Shown here: piece by piece, positions 13,844 to 21,979 of the stretch | Position numbering within the stretch: position 1 is the stretch's first letter | Layout of the letters: every line of letters begins with the position of its first letter | Assembly (NCBI RefSeq): GCF_001718795.1 | Contig: NZ_CP013435.1 | Span: 2,108,001-2,172,000 of the forward strand | Direction of reading: 5' to 3' | Length of the DNA stretch: 64,000 nucleotides | From: Burkholderia latens | Lineage (GTDB): Bacteria; Pseudomonadota; Gammaproteobacteria; Burkholderiales; Burkholderiaceae | Position numbers and translations under genes: made by a program | The notes under the pieces: generated by a model | Seen by the model: the letters and a program-made list of their open reading frames with translations, nothing else | Databases searched by the model: none | What the model was told of the DNA's origin: nothing

Positions 13844-14850
13844 GGCCCGGCCGGCCCGTTCGGATCGGCGCCGCCGGCCCGCTCGAACGTGTCGCGCGCG
13901 AGGCACAGGTCTGCCCACGCTTTCGACTTGTCCTGAAGGCTGCGCAGCAGGTACGCCGGGTGGTAGGTGACGATCACCGGCACGCCTTCGTACGTGTGCA
14001 CGCGGCCGCGCAGCGACGCGATGCTCGAATCGGTCTTCAGCAGCGTCTGCGCGGCGAAGCGGCCGAGCGCGACGATCAGCTTCGGCTTCACGAGCGCGAC
14101 CTGGCGCTGCAGATACGGCTCGCAGCGCGCGACCTCGTCCGGCTCCGGGTTGCGGTTGCCCGGCGGGCGGCACTTGATCACGTTCGCGATGTAGACGTTG
14201 TTGCCACGCTTGAGCGCGAGCGACTGCAGCATGTTGTCGAGCAGCTTCCCGGCCTGGCCGACGAACGGCTCGCCCTGCTTGTCCTCGTTCTCGCCCGGCG
14301 CTTCGCCGATCAGCATCCAGTCCGCTTCGCGATCGCCGACGCCGAACACGGTGTTGGTGCGCTTTTCGCACAGGCGGCAGCTCGTGCAGCCGGCCACTCG
14401 CTCGGCGAGCGCGTCCCAGTCGAGCATCGCGACCGGCGTCGCGCTGGCGCGCGATTCCGTAGGCGGAAGCGGATCGCCGGGCGGCGCTGCGTCGAACCAC
14501 GCGAAATCGTCTTCGGCAGGCGGCGGGATATCGTCCGCGGTAGCGGCAGACCCGCGATCGCCGTCCATCGCGCTGCGTGCAGTCGCCCAGACCGCTTCGC
14601 CGGCCGGCGCCGCAGCGGGTGCGGCCGCGCCAACCGGCGGGGTATCGTCACGTAACAACGTGCGTGCAGACAACTGCGTGCCGTGCGGGCGCGCCGGCTC
14701 CGGCGCCGCCGCGACGGCCGGCAATTCGTCGGTCGCGCCCGTTTCCGCAGCCGACACGTGCGCAGCTTCCTCGCGCGGCGCGTGCTGTCCGCGCCGCACC
14801 CAGATCTGCGCGAGCCCCAGTTCCTCGAGCGCTGCTTCAGCCCACGCCAT
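13840..14850 (-). CDS. Family-4 uracil-DNA glycosylase with psi-like N-terminal peptide
   Basis: The C-terminal ~200 residues form an iron-sulfur uracil-DNA glycosylase: a CTSCRLC cysteine pair, the family-4 motif [17 protein letters not shown], the [16 protein letters not shown] segment with a further cysteine, and the late HPAYLLR motif. It removes uracil from DNA. Before this lies a ~120-residue Ala/Pro-rich, probably disordered linker. The first 20 residues, [20 protein letters not shown], resemble the N-terminal chi-binding peptide of DNA polymerase III psi (HolD). The start at 14850 is chosen over 14856 (two extra residues). The gene overlaps the end of rimI by 14 bases and the DUF1853 start by four. 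The glycosylase call is secure; the psi resemblance is by eye. Confidence 0.93.
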   Translation of the reverse strand: MAWAEAALEELGLAQIWVRRGQHAPREEAAHVSAAETGATDELPAVAAAPEPARPHGTQLSARTLLRDDTPPVGAAAPAAAPAGEAVWATARSAMDGDRGSAATADDIPPPAEDDFAWFDAAPPGDPLPPTESRASATPVAMLDWDALAERVAGCTSCRLCEKRTNTVFGVGDREADWMLIGEAPGENEDKQGEPFVGQAGKLLDNMLQSLALKRGNNVYIANVIKCRPPGNRNPEPDEVARCEPYLQRQVALVKPKLIVALGRFAAQTLLKTDSSIASLRGRVHTYEGVPVIVTYHPAYLLRSLQDKSKAWADLCLARDTFERAGGADPNGPAGP

Positions 14851-15337
14851 GCGCATCCCCTTCGTCCTTGTTCAGCGTCAGACGCATCACCAGCGCGTCT
14901 TCACGGCTGCGATGCCGCGCCGGATAGTAATTCTTGCGCCGGCCGATCGTCACGAAGCCGAAGCGCTCGTATAAATGAATCGCCCGCGGATTGGACGGCC
15001 GCACCTCGAGCAGCACGCCGTCGAGCCCTTCCGCGCGCGAGATGCGCACGGCTTCGCGCAGCAGCGCGAGCCCCGCGCCGGACTGCTGGGCGGCCGGCGC
15101 AACGCACAGGTTCAGCAAGTGCATCTCGTCGATCACCGGCATCAGCACGCAATAGCCGACGAGCGCGCCCGTCACGTGCCGCAGGCATACGCCGAAATAG
15201 CCGTTGCGCAGCGAATCCTCGAAGTTTCCGCGACTCCACGGAAACTCGTACGCGACCTGCTCGATCGCGACCACTTCATCGAGATCGGCATCGGTCATCG
15301 GCGACAGATAACGATCGCTCAACAGTACGCCCGTCAT
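14837..15337 (-). CDS. rimI: Ribosomal protein S18 N-alpha-acetyltransferase
   Basis: A 166-residue GNAT acetyltransferase. Acetyl-CoA-binding features are [17 protein letters not shown] (R/Q-x-x-G-x-G/A type loop) and the conserved [19 protein letters not shown] segment found in RimI proteins. It acetylates the N-terminal alanine of ribosomal protein S18. The start at 15337 overlaps the tsaB stop by four bases (ATGA). The tsaB-rimI pairing is widespread in bacteria and supports the call over other GNAT functions. The C-terminus overlaps the glycosylase gene by 14 bases. Confidence 0.93.
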   Translation of the reverse strand: MTGVLLSDRYLSPMTDADLDEVVAIEQVAYEFPWSRGNFEDSLRNGYFGVCLRHVTGALVGYCVLMPVIDEMHLLNLCVAPAAQQSGAGLALLREAVRISRAEGLDGVLLEVRPSNPRAIHLYERFGFVTIGRRKNYYPARHRSREDALVMRLTLNKDEGDAHGVG

Positions 15338-16101
15338 CCTGTCGCTCCGCCCGTCTGCGCGGCGCGTGCCGCGACCCGCTCCGCGGTCGTCTGCGCGACC
15401 TTGTCGCGCACGTACTCGGGCGCGGCCTGATCGGCCTGCACCGTACGGCCGGCGCGGAACGCACGCAGCGCCGCATGCGCGACCGCCAGCGCATGGGGCA
15501 GCGCGTCGCCGTCGATCACGGCCGCGGCGGCTGCGGCCGGCAGTTGTGCGCCGAACGCGGCCGCCGCGTTGCCCGCAAGCGTAAACGGCACGTCGGGCAC
15601 GCCGACGGCGCCCGGCGCATCGAGGGATGCGGGATGGAGCGTGCGCCAGTCGCCCGCGTCGTCGTCCCATCCGAAGTCGGCCCAGTACGCTTCGTCCATC
15701 CGCGCGTCGAGCGCCGCCAGCACGCGCGTCGTGCCGGGCGCGCGCAGCCGCGCATGCTCGGCGCACGCGAGCAGCGTGCCGATCGGCACGACGGGCAGCC
15801 CGCGTCCGAACGCGAGACCTTGCGTGATGCCGGTCGCGGTGCGCAGCCCGGTGAACGAGCCGGGGCCGGCCCCGAATGCGATCGCGTCGCAGTCGGCGAA
15901 CGTCAGGCCGGATTCGGCGAACAGTTCCTGGATCGCCGGCAGCACGCGCGTGCTCGACACGGCGCCCGTCAGTTCGTGGCGTACCCAGGTTTGCGGGGTG
16001 GAAACGGCGTCACCGGCCGAAGCCGAGCGCAGCAATGCGACCGAGCAGTATTCGGTCGACGTATCGATGGCGAGGAGCACTGTTTGCGTCATGGCCGACA
16101 T
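15334..16101 (-). CDS. tsaB: tRNA threonylcarbamoyladenosine biosynthesis protein TsaB
   Basis: A 255-residue ASKHA-fold protein required with TsaD, TsaE and TsaC for the t6A37 modification of ANN-decoding tRNAs. The N-terminal LLAIDTSTEYCSVAL beta-hairpin and the GAGPGSFTGLRTATGITQGLAF motif are diagnostic. Two starts are possible, 16101 (MSAMTQTVLL) and 16092 (MTQTVLL); I list the longer because a weak GGGG-rich ribosome-binding site precedes it. It is the first gene of the minus-strand operon tsaB-rimI-udg-DUF1853, in which every junction overlaps. The promoter must lie in the 147-base gap shared with the ACBP gene. Confidence 0.93.
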   Translation of the reverse strand: MSAMTQTVLLAIDTSTEYCSVALLRSASAGDAVSTPQTWVRHELTGAVSSTRVLPAIQELFAESGLTFADCDAIAFGAGPGSFTGLRTATGITQGLAFGRGLPVVPIGTLLACAEHARLRAPGTTRVLAALDARMDEAYWADFGWDDDAGDWRTLHPASLDAPGAVGVPDVPFTLAGNAAAAFGAQLPAAAAAAVIDGDALPHALAVAHAALRAFRAGRTVQADQAAPEYVRDKVAQTTAERVAARAAQTGGATG

Positions 16102-16212
16102 TGTAATGCGGCGCCCCGCTCTGACGGGCGATCGGCCCCGATCGCGACGCACGCGCCGGCCGGCCGGCGGTTTGGAAGGATCGCTCGACCCCGCACGGCG
16201 CGCCCCTTGTTA

Positions 16213-16226
16213 AGATCGGCCGATCT
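16213..16226. promoter_or_regulatory. Perfect 14-bp palindrome upstream of the ACBP gene
   Basis: AGATCGGCCGATCT, 22 bases before the ACBP ATG in the gap divergent to tsaB. It could be an operator or chance in GC-rich DNA. No regulator is recognised. Confidence 0.3.
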
Positions 16227-16248
16227 GAAACCGTCACGGAGACACACG

Positions 16249-16518
16249 ATGAGCGAACTCGCCGCCCGCTTCGACCAGGCTCAGGTCGACGTCAAGCAAC
16301 TGACCGAGCGACCGGGCAACCTGACCCTGCTGCGCCTGTACGCGCTCTTCAAGCAGGCGACCGACGGCGACGCGCACGGCGACAAGCCGGGCTTCACCGA
16401 CATCGTCGGCAAGTACAAGTACGACGCGTGGGAAGCGCTGAAGGGGACGCCGCCGGATGCAGCCAAACAGCAGTACATCGAGCTCGTCGAATCGTTGAAG
16501 AACGGCACGGCGTCCTGA
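16249..16518 (+). CDS. Acyl-CoA-binding protein (ACBP fold)
   Basis: An 89-residue four-helix protein matching the acyl-CoA-binding family, best known from eukaryotes and found in a limited set of bacteria including Burkholderia. Signature positions are visible: KQLTERPGNLTLLRLYALFKQATDGD, the GKYKYDAWEALKG motif containing the tyrosine and tryptophan that hold the CoA moiety, and a C-terminal IELVESLK helix. It likely buffers long-chain acyl-CoA in the cytoplasm. A CGGAGA Shine-Dalgarno sequence lies at the proper distance. It diverges from the tsaB operon. Confidence 0.93.
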   Translation: MSELAARFDQAQVDVKQLTERPGNLTLLRLYALFKQATDGDAHGDKPGFTDIVGKYKYDAWEALKGTPPDAAKQQYIELVESLKNGTAS

Positions 16519-16874
16519 TCGCCCGCCGCTCGCCGTAAGATGTAATCAAATCGGTGGCGCAGCGCAGCAAATTTCTCTATAATACTGGCTGCGTCATCTC
16601 CGCGCTCGGCTCGCAAGCCGTTCCGGCCCGACGCCTCGTAGCGTTAAGCTCCAATCCGGTTTAGAACCTGTCCCCTCCTGCTTCGACCCTCGCGGTCGTC
16701 AACTAGGCTGGCGGCCCCGCTCCAGAAGCGCGCCGCACCCAAAACAGCTTCTAATGCCTCATCCGCCGAAGGTTCGGCGGATTGCACCCGTTTCCCGATT
16801 TGCTCGCTGAATCCGACGACTTGGGTATGCGCGATTGGCGCCGACGTTTCACCCACTGTGTTTCAAGGATTGTT
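16519..16874 (+). other. Intergenic leader upstream of the DEAD-box helicase
   Basis: A 356-base non-coding stretch holding a TATAAT -10 element (16578-16583), then about 290 bases before the rhlE start. A long structured 5' untranslated region is therefore likely. I see no conserved riboswitch in it, only a CGAAGGTTCGG hairpin-like segment near 16767-16777. Long leaders on RNA helicase genes often mediate cold or autoregulation; here that is inference. Confidence 0.5.
16578..16583 (+). promoter_or_regulatory. Consensus -10 element (TATAAT)
   Basis: Perfect TATAAT in CTCTATAATACTGG. The -35 is poor. It is the best promoter candidate for the helicase gene and would give a leader of about 285 bases. 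Confidence 0.5.
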
Positions 16875-18416
16875 ATGACTTCGAGCATCAACACCAGCCC
16901 GCTCAACGCGATCGCCGACCAGGCGCTCGGTCTCGACGACGCCGCCGCACCGGCCGCGGTCGAACCGGCGTCGGACGAACCGACTTTCGCGTCGCTCGGG
17001 CTGTCGCCGGAGATCGTCTCCGCGCTGGAGGCCGCCGGCTACGCCAAGCCGACGCCGGTTCAGCAGCGCGCGATTCCGGCCGGCATCGCCGGCCGCGACC
17101 TGCTGGTATCGAGCCCGACCGGTTCGGGCAAGACCGCCGCATTCATGCTGCCCGCGATCGAGCGTTTCGCGCAGCTGCAAAAGGCGCAGGCGCAGCAGCC
17201 GCGCGCGCCGCGTGAACCGAACCAGGGCGATCGTCGCGCGCGCCGCCCGCAACCCGTCGCGCGTCCGGGCCTGCTCGTGCTGACGCCGACCCGCGAACTC
17301 GCGATGCAGGTCACCACGGCCGCGTCGACGTACGGCAAGCATCTGAAGCGCCTGCGCACGGTCAGCATTCTCGGCGGCGTCGCATACGGCCAGCAGCTGA
17401 TGCTGCTCGCGAAGAACCCCGAAATCCTGGTCGCCACGCCGGGCCGTCTGCTCGACCACCTCGAGCGCGGCCGCATCGACCTGTCCGAATTGAAGATGCT
17501 CGTGCTCGACGAAGCCGACCGCATGCTCGACATGGGCTTCATCGACGACATCGAGACGATCGTCGCGGCAACGCCCGAGTCGCGCCAGACGATGCTGTTC
17601 TCGGCTACGCTCGACGGCAAGATCGGTTCGCTGACGAGCCGCCTGCTGAAGGATCCGGAACGCATCGAGATCACCGCCAAGATCGAATCGCGCGCGAACA
17701 TCGCGCAGACGGTGCACTATGTCGACGACCGCGACCACAAGGACCGCCTGCTCGATCACCTGCTGCGCGACAACGCGCTCGACCAGGCGATCATCTTCAC
17801 GGCGACCAAGATCGATGCGGACCAGCTCGCCGGCCGCCTCGCCGACGCCGGCTTCCAGTCGGCCGCGCTGCACGGCGACCTGCCGCAGGGCGCACGCAAC
17901 CGCACGATCCGTGCGCTGCGCGAGCGCCGCGTGCGCGTGCTGGTCGCGACCGACGTCGCAGCCCGCGGCATCGACATCCCCGGCATCACGCACGTGTTCA
18001 ATTACGACCTGCCGAAGTTCGCGGAAGACTACGTGCACCGTATCGGCCGTACCGGCCGTGCCGGCCGTTCGGGCACCGCGGTGAGCCTCGTGCACCACGC
18101 CGAACAAGGTGCGCTCAAGCGCATCGAGCGCTTCGTGCGTTCGCCGCTGCCGGTCAACGTGATCGAAGGCTTCGAGCCGCGCAAGGCGCCGCCGCGCAAC
18201 GAGCGCGCAGGCGGCCGCGGCCGTCCGGGCGGCGGTAACGGCGGTCGTCGTTTCGGCGGCAAGCCGGGCGGTGGCTACGGCGGCAACAGCGGCCGCAGCT
18301 ACGGCAGCGGCAATGGCGGTGGCTGGAGCGGCAAGCCGGGCGGCAGCCGCGACGGCGGCCCGCGTCGCGATGGCCAGCGCAGCAGCGGCCCGCGCCGCAG
18401 CAATTCGGCGTCGTAA
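16875..18416 (+). CDS. rhlE: DEAD-box ATP-dependent RNA helicase (RhlE-like)
   Basis: A 513-residue helicase. The RecA-like core carries the Q motif (PTPVQQRAIP), motif I SPTGSGKT, PTRELA, DEAD within VLDEADRMLDMG, the SAT motif, ARGIDIPG and HRIGRTGRAGR. The last ~75 residues are a low-complexity Gly/Arg/Ser tail, the usual unstructured RNA-binding extension of RhlE/SrmB-type proteins. A short charged insert rich in Gln, Arg and Pro lies between motifs I and Ia (residues ~100-133). The start at 16875 has an AAGGAT site upstream; the frame is open further 5' but falls in the leader. Roles in RNA decay, ribosome assembly or cold growth are inferred from the family. Confidence 0.92.
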   Translation: MTSSINTSPLNAIADQALGLDDAAAPAAVEPASDEPTFASLGLSPEIVSALEAAGYAKPTPVQQRAIPAGIAGRDLLVSSPTGSGKTAAFMLPAIERFAQLQKAQAQQPRAPREPNQGDRRARRPQPVARPGLLVLTPTRELAMQVTTAASTYGKHLKRLRTVSILGGVAYGQQLMLLAKNPEILVATPGRLLDHLERGRIDLSELKMLVLDEADRMLDMGFIDDIETIVAATPESRQTMLFSATLDGKIGSLTSRLLKDPERIEITAKIESRANIAQTVHYVDDRDHKDRLLDHLLRDNALDQAIIFTATKIDADQLAGRLADAGFQSAALHGDLPQGARNRTIRALRERRVRVLVATDVAARGIDIPGITHVFNYDLPKFAEDYVHRIGRTGRAGRSGTAVSLVHHAEQGALKRIERFVRSPLPVNVIEGFEPRKAPPRNERAGGRGRPGGGNGGRRFGGKPGGGYGGNSGRSYGSGNGGGWSGKPGGSRDGGPRRDGQRSSGPRRSNSAS

Positions 18417-18453
18417 GTACGCGCGGGCGGCTCGGCCGCCCAGCCCATCCGGC

Positions 18454-18481
18454 AAACCGGCGCCTCCGCGCCGGTTTTTTT
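18454..18481 (+). terminator. Intrinsic terminator after rhlE
   Basis: Stem AAACCGGCGC / GCGCCGGTTT with a 3-base loop and a T-run, 38 bases after the rhlE stop. Confidence 0.9.
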
Positions 18482-18500
18482 CGCCTCTCGCCAAATTTCA

Positions 18501-18525
18501 CGATGCAAAAAATTTTTTTGCGTCG
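18501..18525. repeat. Near-perfect inverted repeat with A6/T7 core
   Basis: An imperfect palindrome built on TGCAAAAAA / TTTTTTTGCG, flanked by CGA and TCG, 270-290 bases upstream of aceA. It could be a bent-DNA or nucleoid-protein site, or an operator. Observation by eye. Confidence 0.5.
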
Positions 18526-18609
18526 TAAAAAACCATGCTGCGTGGCACAAGGGTGCGTATTGCGGGATGGGAAAGTGCGTTTCTTATTGTGAAACACACT
18601 ACATAAGTA

Positions 18610-18626
18610 ATTGATTTTAAATCAAT
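18610..18626. promoter_or_regulatory. Perfect 17-bp palindrome in the aceA upstream region
   Basis: ATTGATTT-T-AAATCAAT (8-bp arms, 1-base centre) in an A+T-rich block. Candidate operator for control of isocitrate lyase. The cognate regulator is unknown. Confidence 0.55.
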
Positions 18627-18793
18627 AAAAAATCTCGATATCCCTGAACCACCCCCCTGTTTCGCTCCCTGCGGTTTGCCTAGACTCTTATACAAGACTT
18701 CACGAAACGGAAACGCATTGCACCCGCTTCGAGAACGGCATCATCACCGTCCGATTCGACTCACAGGCAACACACCGCATCAAGGAGCTCATC

Positions 18794-20101
18794 ATGTCGC
18801 GACAGCAACAGGCACAGGAACTGCAAAAGCAATGGGAAACGGATCCGCGCTGGAAGGGCATCAAGCGCAACTACACGGCTGAGGACGTGGTCCGCCTGCG
18901 CGGCTCGATCGCCGTCGAACACACGCTCGCGAAGCGCGGCGCGGAAAAGCTGTGGGCGCTCATCAACGAGGAGCCGTTCGTCAACGCGCTCGGCGCACTG
19001 ACCGGCAACCAGGCGATGCAGCAAGTGAAGGCCGGGCTGAAGGCAATTTACCTGTCCGGCTGGCAAGTGGCCGGCGACGCGAACGTCGCGGGCGAAATGT
19101 ACCCCGACCAGTCGCTGTACCCGGCCAACTCGGTGCCGCTCGTCGTCAAGCGCATCAACAACACGCTGACCCGGGCCGACCAGATCCAGTGGTCGGAAGG
19201 CAAGAATCCGGGCGATGAAGGCTACGTCGACTTCTTCGCGCCGATCGTCGCCGACGCGGAAGCCGGCTTCGGCGGCGTGCTGAACGCGTTCGAACTGATG
19301 AAGGCGATGATCGAGGCCGGCGCATCGGGCGTTCACTTCGAGGACCAGCTCGCGTCGGTGAAGAAGTGCGGCCACATGGGCGGCAAGGTGCTCGTGCCGA
19401 CGCGCGAAGCGGTCGCGAAGCTGACGGCCGCACGTCTGGCCGCCGACGTGATGGGTACGCCGACCGTGCTGGTCGCGCGCACCGACGCGGAAGCGGCGGA
19501 CTTGATCACGTCCGACATCGACGACAACGACAAGCCGTTCCTGACCGGCGAGCGCACGGTCGAGGGCTTCTTCCGCACGAAGCCCGGCATCGAGCAGGCG
19601 ATCTCGCGCGGGCTCGCGTATGCGCCGTACGCCGACCTCGTCTGGTGCGAAACGGGCAAGCCGGATCTCGAGTATGCGAAGAAGTTCGCCGAGGCGATCC
19701 ACAAGCAGTTCCCCGACAAGATGCTGTCGTACAACTGCTCGCCGTCGTTCAACTGGAAGAAGAACCTCGACGACGCGACCATCGCGAAGTTCCAGAAGGA
19801 ACTCGGCGCGATGGGCTACAAATTCCAGTTCATCACGCTGGCCGGCTTCCATGCGCTGAACTACTCGATGTTCAACCTCGCGCACGGTTATGCCCGCACG
19901 CAGATGAGCGCGTTCGTCGAACTGCAGCAGGCCGAGTTTGCGGCGGCCGACAAGGGCTTCACGGCCGTCAAGCACCAGCGCGAAGTCGGCACCGGCTACT
20001 TCGACGCGGTGACGCAGACGGTCGAGCGCGAAGCGTCGACGACCGCGCTGCACGGTTCGACCGAAGACGAGCAGTTCTTCGACGGCAAGAAGGTCGCGTA
20101 A
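18794..20101 (+). CDS. aceA: Isocitrate lyase
   Basis: A 435-residue glyoxylate-shunt enzyme that splits isocitrate into succinate and glyoxylate. The diagnostic catalytic hexapeptide KKCGHM is present with C192 (E. coli C195). Other family features are the metal-binding [11 protein letters not shown] segment and the [14 protein letters not shown] motif. Length is standard. The 377-base upstream region with two palindromes suggests dedicated control, as expected for growth on acetate or fatty acids. A strong terminator follows at 20245. The second shunt enzyme, aceB, lies 2.7 kb downstream on the same strand. Confidence 0.97.
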   Translation: MSRQQQAQELQKQWETDPRWKGIKRNYTAEDVVRLRGSIAVEHTLAKRGAEKLWALINEEPFVNALGALTGNQAMQQVKAGLKAIYLSGWQVAGDANVAGEMYPDQSLYPANSVPLVVKRINNTLTRADQIQWSEGKNPGDEGYVDFFAPIVADAEAGFGGVLNAFELMKAMIEAGASGVHFEDQLASVKKCGHMGGKVLVPTREAVAKLTAARLAADVMGTPTVLVARTDAEAADLITSDIDDNDKPFLTGERTVEGFFRTKPGIEQAISRGLAYAPYADLVWCETGKPDLEYAKKFAEAIHKQFPDKMLSYNCSPSFNWKKNLDDATIAKFQKELGAMGYKFQFITLAGFHALNYSMFNLAHGYARTQMSAFVELQQAEFAAADKGFTAVKHQREVGTGYFDAVTQTVEREASTTALHGSTEDEQFFDGKKVA

Positions 20102-20244
20102 CGCGTGCAAGCGCGACGCCGCTGCGCGCGCGTCACCGGGGCGCGCGGCATCGGCAGCACCGGACAACAATCAGGGAGGAGACGGCAGGCGCGCGGCGAA
20201 CGGCGCGCGACCGGCCGCGCGCGGCTGCGGCCGCCTGCAACGAT

Positions 20245-20276
20245 GCGCGCCGGCTTCGTCCGGCGCGCCCTTTTTT
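20245..20276 (+). terminator. Intrinsic terminator after aceA
   Basis: Perfect 9-bp GC stem GCGCGCCGG / CCGGCGCGC, loop CTTCGT, followed by CC and six T. Confidence 0.9.
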
Positions 20277-20325
20277 CAGCGGCACAGCCGTGCCGCCGCC
20301 CGGGCGGCACCGGACGCCGCCACGA

Positions 20326-20760
20326 CTACCGATAGACGATCACCGGAATTTTCGTATGGGTCAGCACGCGCTGCGTTTCGCTGCCGATCAGCAGGCTGCC
20401 GAGCCCGCGGCGTCCGTGGGACGCCATGAAGATCACGTCGCAGCCACCGCGCTCGGCCGCCTCGATGATGCCGAGGTACGGCGACGGATGCACGCTCGTC
20501 CAGCTGTCGCAGACGACGCCGGCGGCCGTCGCGGCCGCCTGTACGTCGTCGAGGTGCGCACGCGCCTCGCGTTCGCTGCGCGCGCGGAAATCGGCGGGCG
20601 GCTCGATGATCACTTCGGAAAACGGCGAATACGGATACTGCGGCAGGCACGCATAGGCTGTGACCCGCGCGCCGACCGCGCGCGCGAGATCGATCGCGCC
20701 GTCGATCGCCTTCTGCGACAGTTCGGAACCGTCGGTTGGAACGAGGATGTGCCTGAACAT
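20326..20760 (-). CDS. Universal stress protein (UspA family)
   Basis: A 144-residue single Usp domain. It begins MFRHILVPTDGSELSQKAID, the canonical strand with the ATP-contacting aspartate, and ends with the nucleotide-binding loop SHGRRGLGSLLIGSETQRVL before the last strand PVIVYR. The intact G-rich loop predicts an ATP-binding rather than a UspA-type non-binding member. Cytoplasmic, exact role unknown. It is convergent with aceA and 159 bases upstream of the LysR gene's stop side, read separately on the minus strand. Confidence 0.92.
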   Translation of the reverse strand: MFRHILVPTDGSELSQKAIDGAIDLARAVGARVTAYACLPQYPYSPFSEVIIEPPADFRARSEREARAHLDDVQAAATAAGVVCDSWTSVHPSPYLGIIEAAERGGCDVIFMASHGRRGLGSLLIGSETQRVLTHTKIPVIVYR

Positions 20761-20918
20761 CGCGCCCTCCTTCGTCAGTCGCACCGCGCGCGCCGCGAAC
20801 CCATCGGGCCGGCCCCGGCGCGTCGCGCATGCCTGTTTCGATTGTAGTGCGCGAAACACGCCGGCCGGCGCCGGCAGCGGGTTCGTCCTCATATCGGAAA
20901 CACGCGGGCGAGCGCCGC

Positions 20919-21824
20919 TTACTCGCCCCAGTATCCGGGCCGCTCGTACGTGTGTTTCAGGTAATCGAGAAACAGCCGCACGCGCAGCGGCAAGTGGCGG
21001 CGCTGCGGAAACACCGCGTGGATGCCGATCGGCGGCGCGGCGAATGCGTCGAGCACGCTGACGAGGCGGCCGGCCGCGATGTCCTCGCCGACCTCCCACC
21101 AGGATCGCCACGCCAGGCCATAACCGGCGAGACACCACTCGTGGAGCACCGCGCCGTCCGAACACTCCATCGTGCCGTTCACGCGGATCGACACGACCTT
21201 GCCGTCCTCCTGGAACGACCAGCCGCGCTGCTGGTTCGCGTTCGCGGCGAGCGCGAGGCAGTTGTGGCGCGCGAGCTCCGCGAGCGTGACCGGCGTGCCG
21301 CGCCGCGCGAGATACGCGGGCGAGCCGACGCACACGCGCCGGTTCTCGCCGAGTTTCAGCGACACCAGCGACGAATCGGGCAGCTCGCCGAGCCGCACCG
21401 CGCAATCGAACCCTTCGTTGACGAGGTCGACCATCCGGTCCGACAGATCGAGCGTCACCGACACGTCCGGATGCGCACCGCTGAATTCGGGGACGAGCGG
21501 CGCGACGTGGCGCCGCCCGAAGCCGGCCGGCGCGGAAATGCGCAGGTGACCGCTCGCCTTCACGCCGCCGGCCGACACGCTCGCCTCCGCGTTCTGCATG
21601 TCGTTGATGATCCTCTGGCAATCCTCGAGGAACGCCGAGCCTTCGAACGTCAACGTGAGCTTGCGCGTGGTACGCACCAGCAGCTTGACGCCGAGCCGCT
21701 CCTCCAGCGCATCGAGGCGGCGGCCGATGATCGCCGGCGCGACGCCTTCCGCATGCGCGGCCGCCGACAGGCTGCCCTTCGCCGCGACCGCGGCGAACGT
21801 TTCGATCTGTTTGAACCGGTCCAT
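20919..21824 (-). CDS. LysR-family transcriptional regulator
   Basis: A 301-residue regulator with an N-terminal winged HTH (residues ~1-60, GSLSAAAHAEGVAPAIIGRRLDALEERLG recognition region) and a C-terminal periplasmic-binding-like effector domain from about residue 90. The sequence resembles the CrgA/YafC-like subgroup common in Burkholderia. Effector unknown. It is divergent from the haloacid dehalogenase gene with a 155-base A+T-rich gap containing a TTAG-N12-CTAA dyad, so the dehalogenase gene is the first candidate target. The flanking aceA and aceB are further candidates. Confidence 0.9.
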   Translation of the reverse strand: MDRFKQIETFAAVAAKGSLSAAAHAEGVAPAIIGRRLDALEERLGVKLLVRTTRKLTLTFEGSAFLEDCQRIINDMQNAEASVSAGGVKASGHLRISAPAGFGRRHVAPLVPEFSGAHPDVSVTLDLSDRMVDLVNEGFDCAVRLGELPDSSLVSLKLGENRRVCVGSPAYLARRGTPVTLAELARHNCLALAANANQQRGWSFQEDGKVVSIRVNGTMECSDGAVLHEWCLAGYGLAWRSWWEVGEDIAAGRLVSVLDAFAAPPIGIHAVFPQRRHLPLRVRLFLDYLKHTYERPGYWGE

Positions 21825-21921
21825 GAATCGACAGGACGGCGTGCCCGCCCCGCATATTGACTAAAGCCGCTCAAGATTAGGTATATGAAAGTAAAAGATC
21901 AAGTGATGATTAGCGTCTTTT

Positions 21922-21941
21922 TTAGCACCTGTGATCACTAA
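21922..21941. promoter_or_regulatory. Dyad in the lysR/dehalogenase divergent gap
   Basis: TTAG-N12-CTAA with GTGATCAC inside (21931-21938). Candidate LysR operator, 39 bases upstream of the dehalogenase start. Pattern-based. Confidence 0.45.
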
Positions 21942-21979
21942 TAGAATCGACTTGACCTCTGAAACTGGAGCGCAAGGCT

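Larger units (their letters stand above)
18417..18793 (+). other. Regulatory gap between rhlE and aceA
   Basis: 377 bases without a gene. It holds the rhlE terminator (18454-18481), two AT-rich inverted repeats (18501-18525 and 18610-18626) and a TATACA -10-like box at 18689-18694 about 100 bases before aceA. The block 18590-18640 is strikingly A+T-rich for this genome. Confidence 0.6.

Noticed and set aside
16863..18494. Long minus-strand open frame opposite the DEAD-box helicase
   Set aside because: High-G+C shadow; low-complexity Ala/Arg composition and no motifs.
20278..20317. GC-rich hairpins after the universal stress protein on the minus strand
   Set aside because: No T-run in the minus orientation, so not called a terminator.
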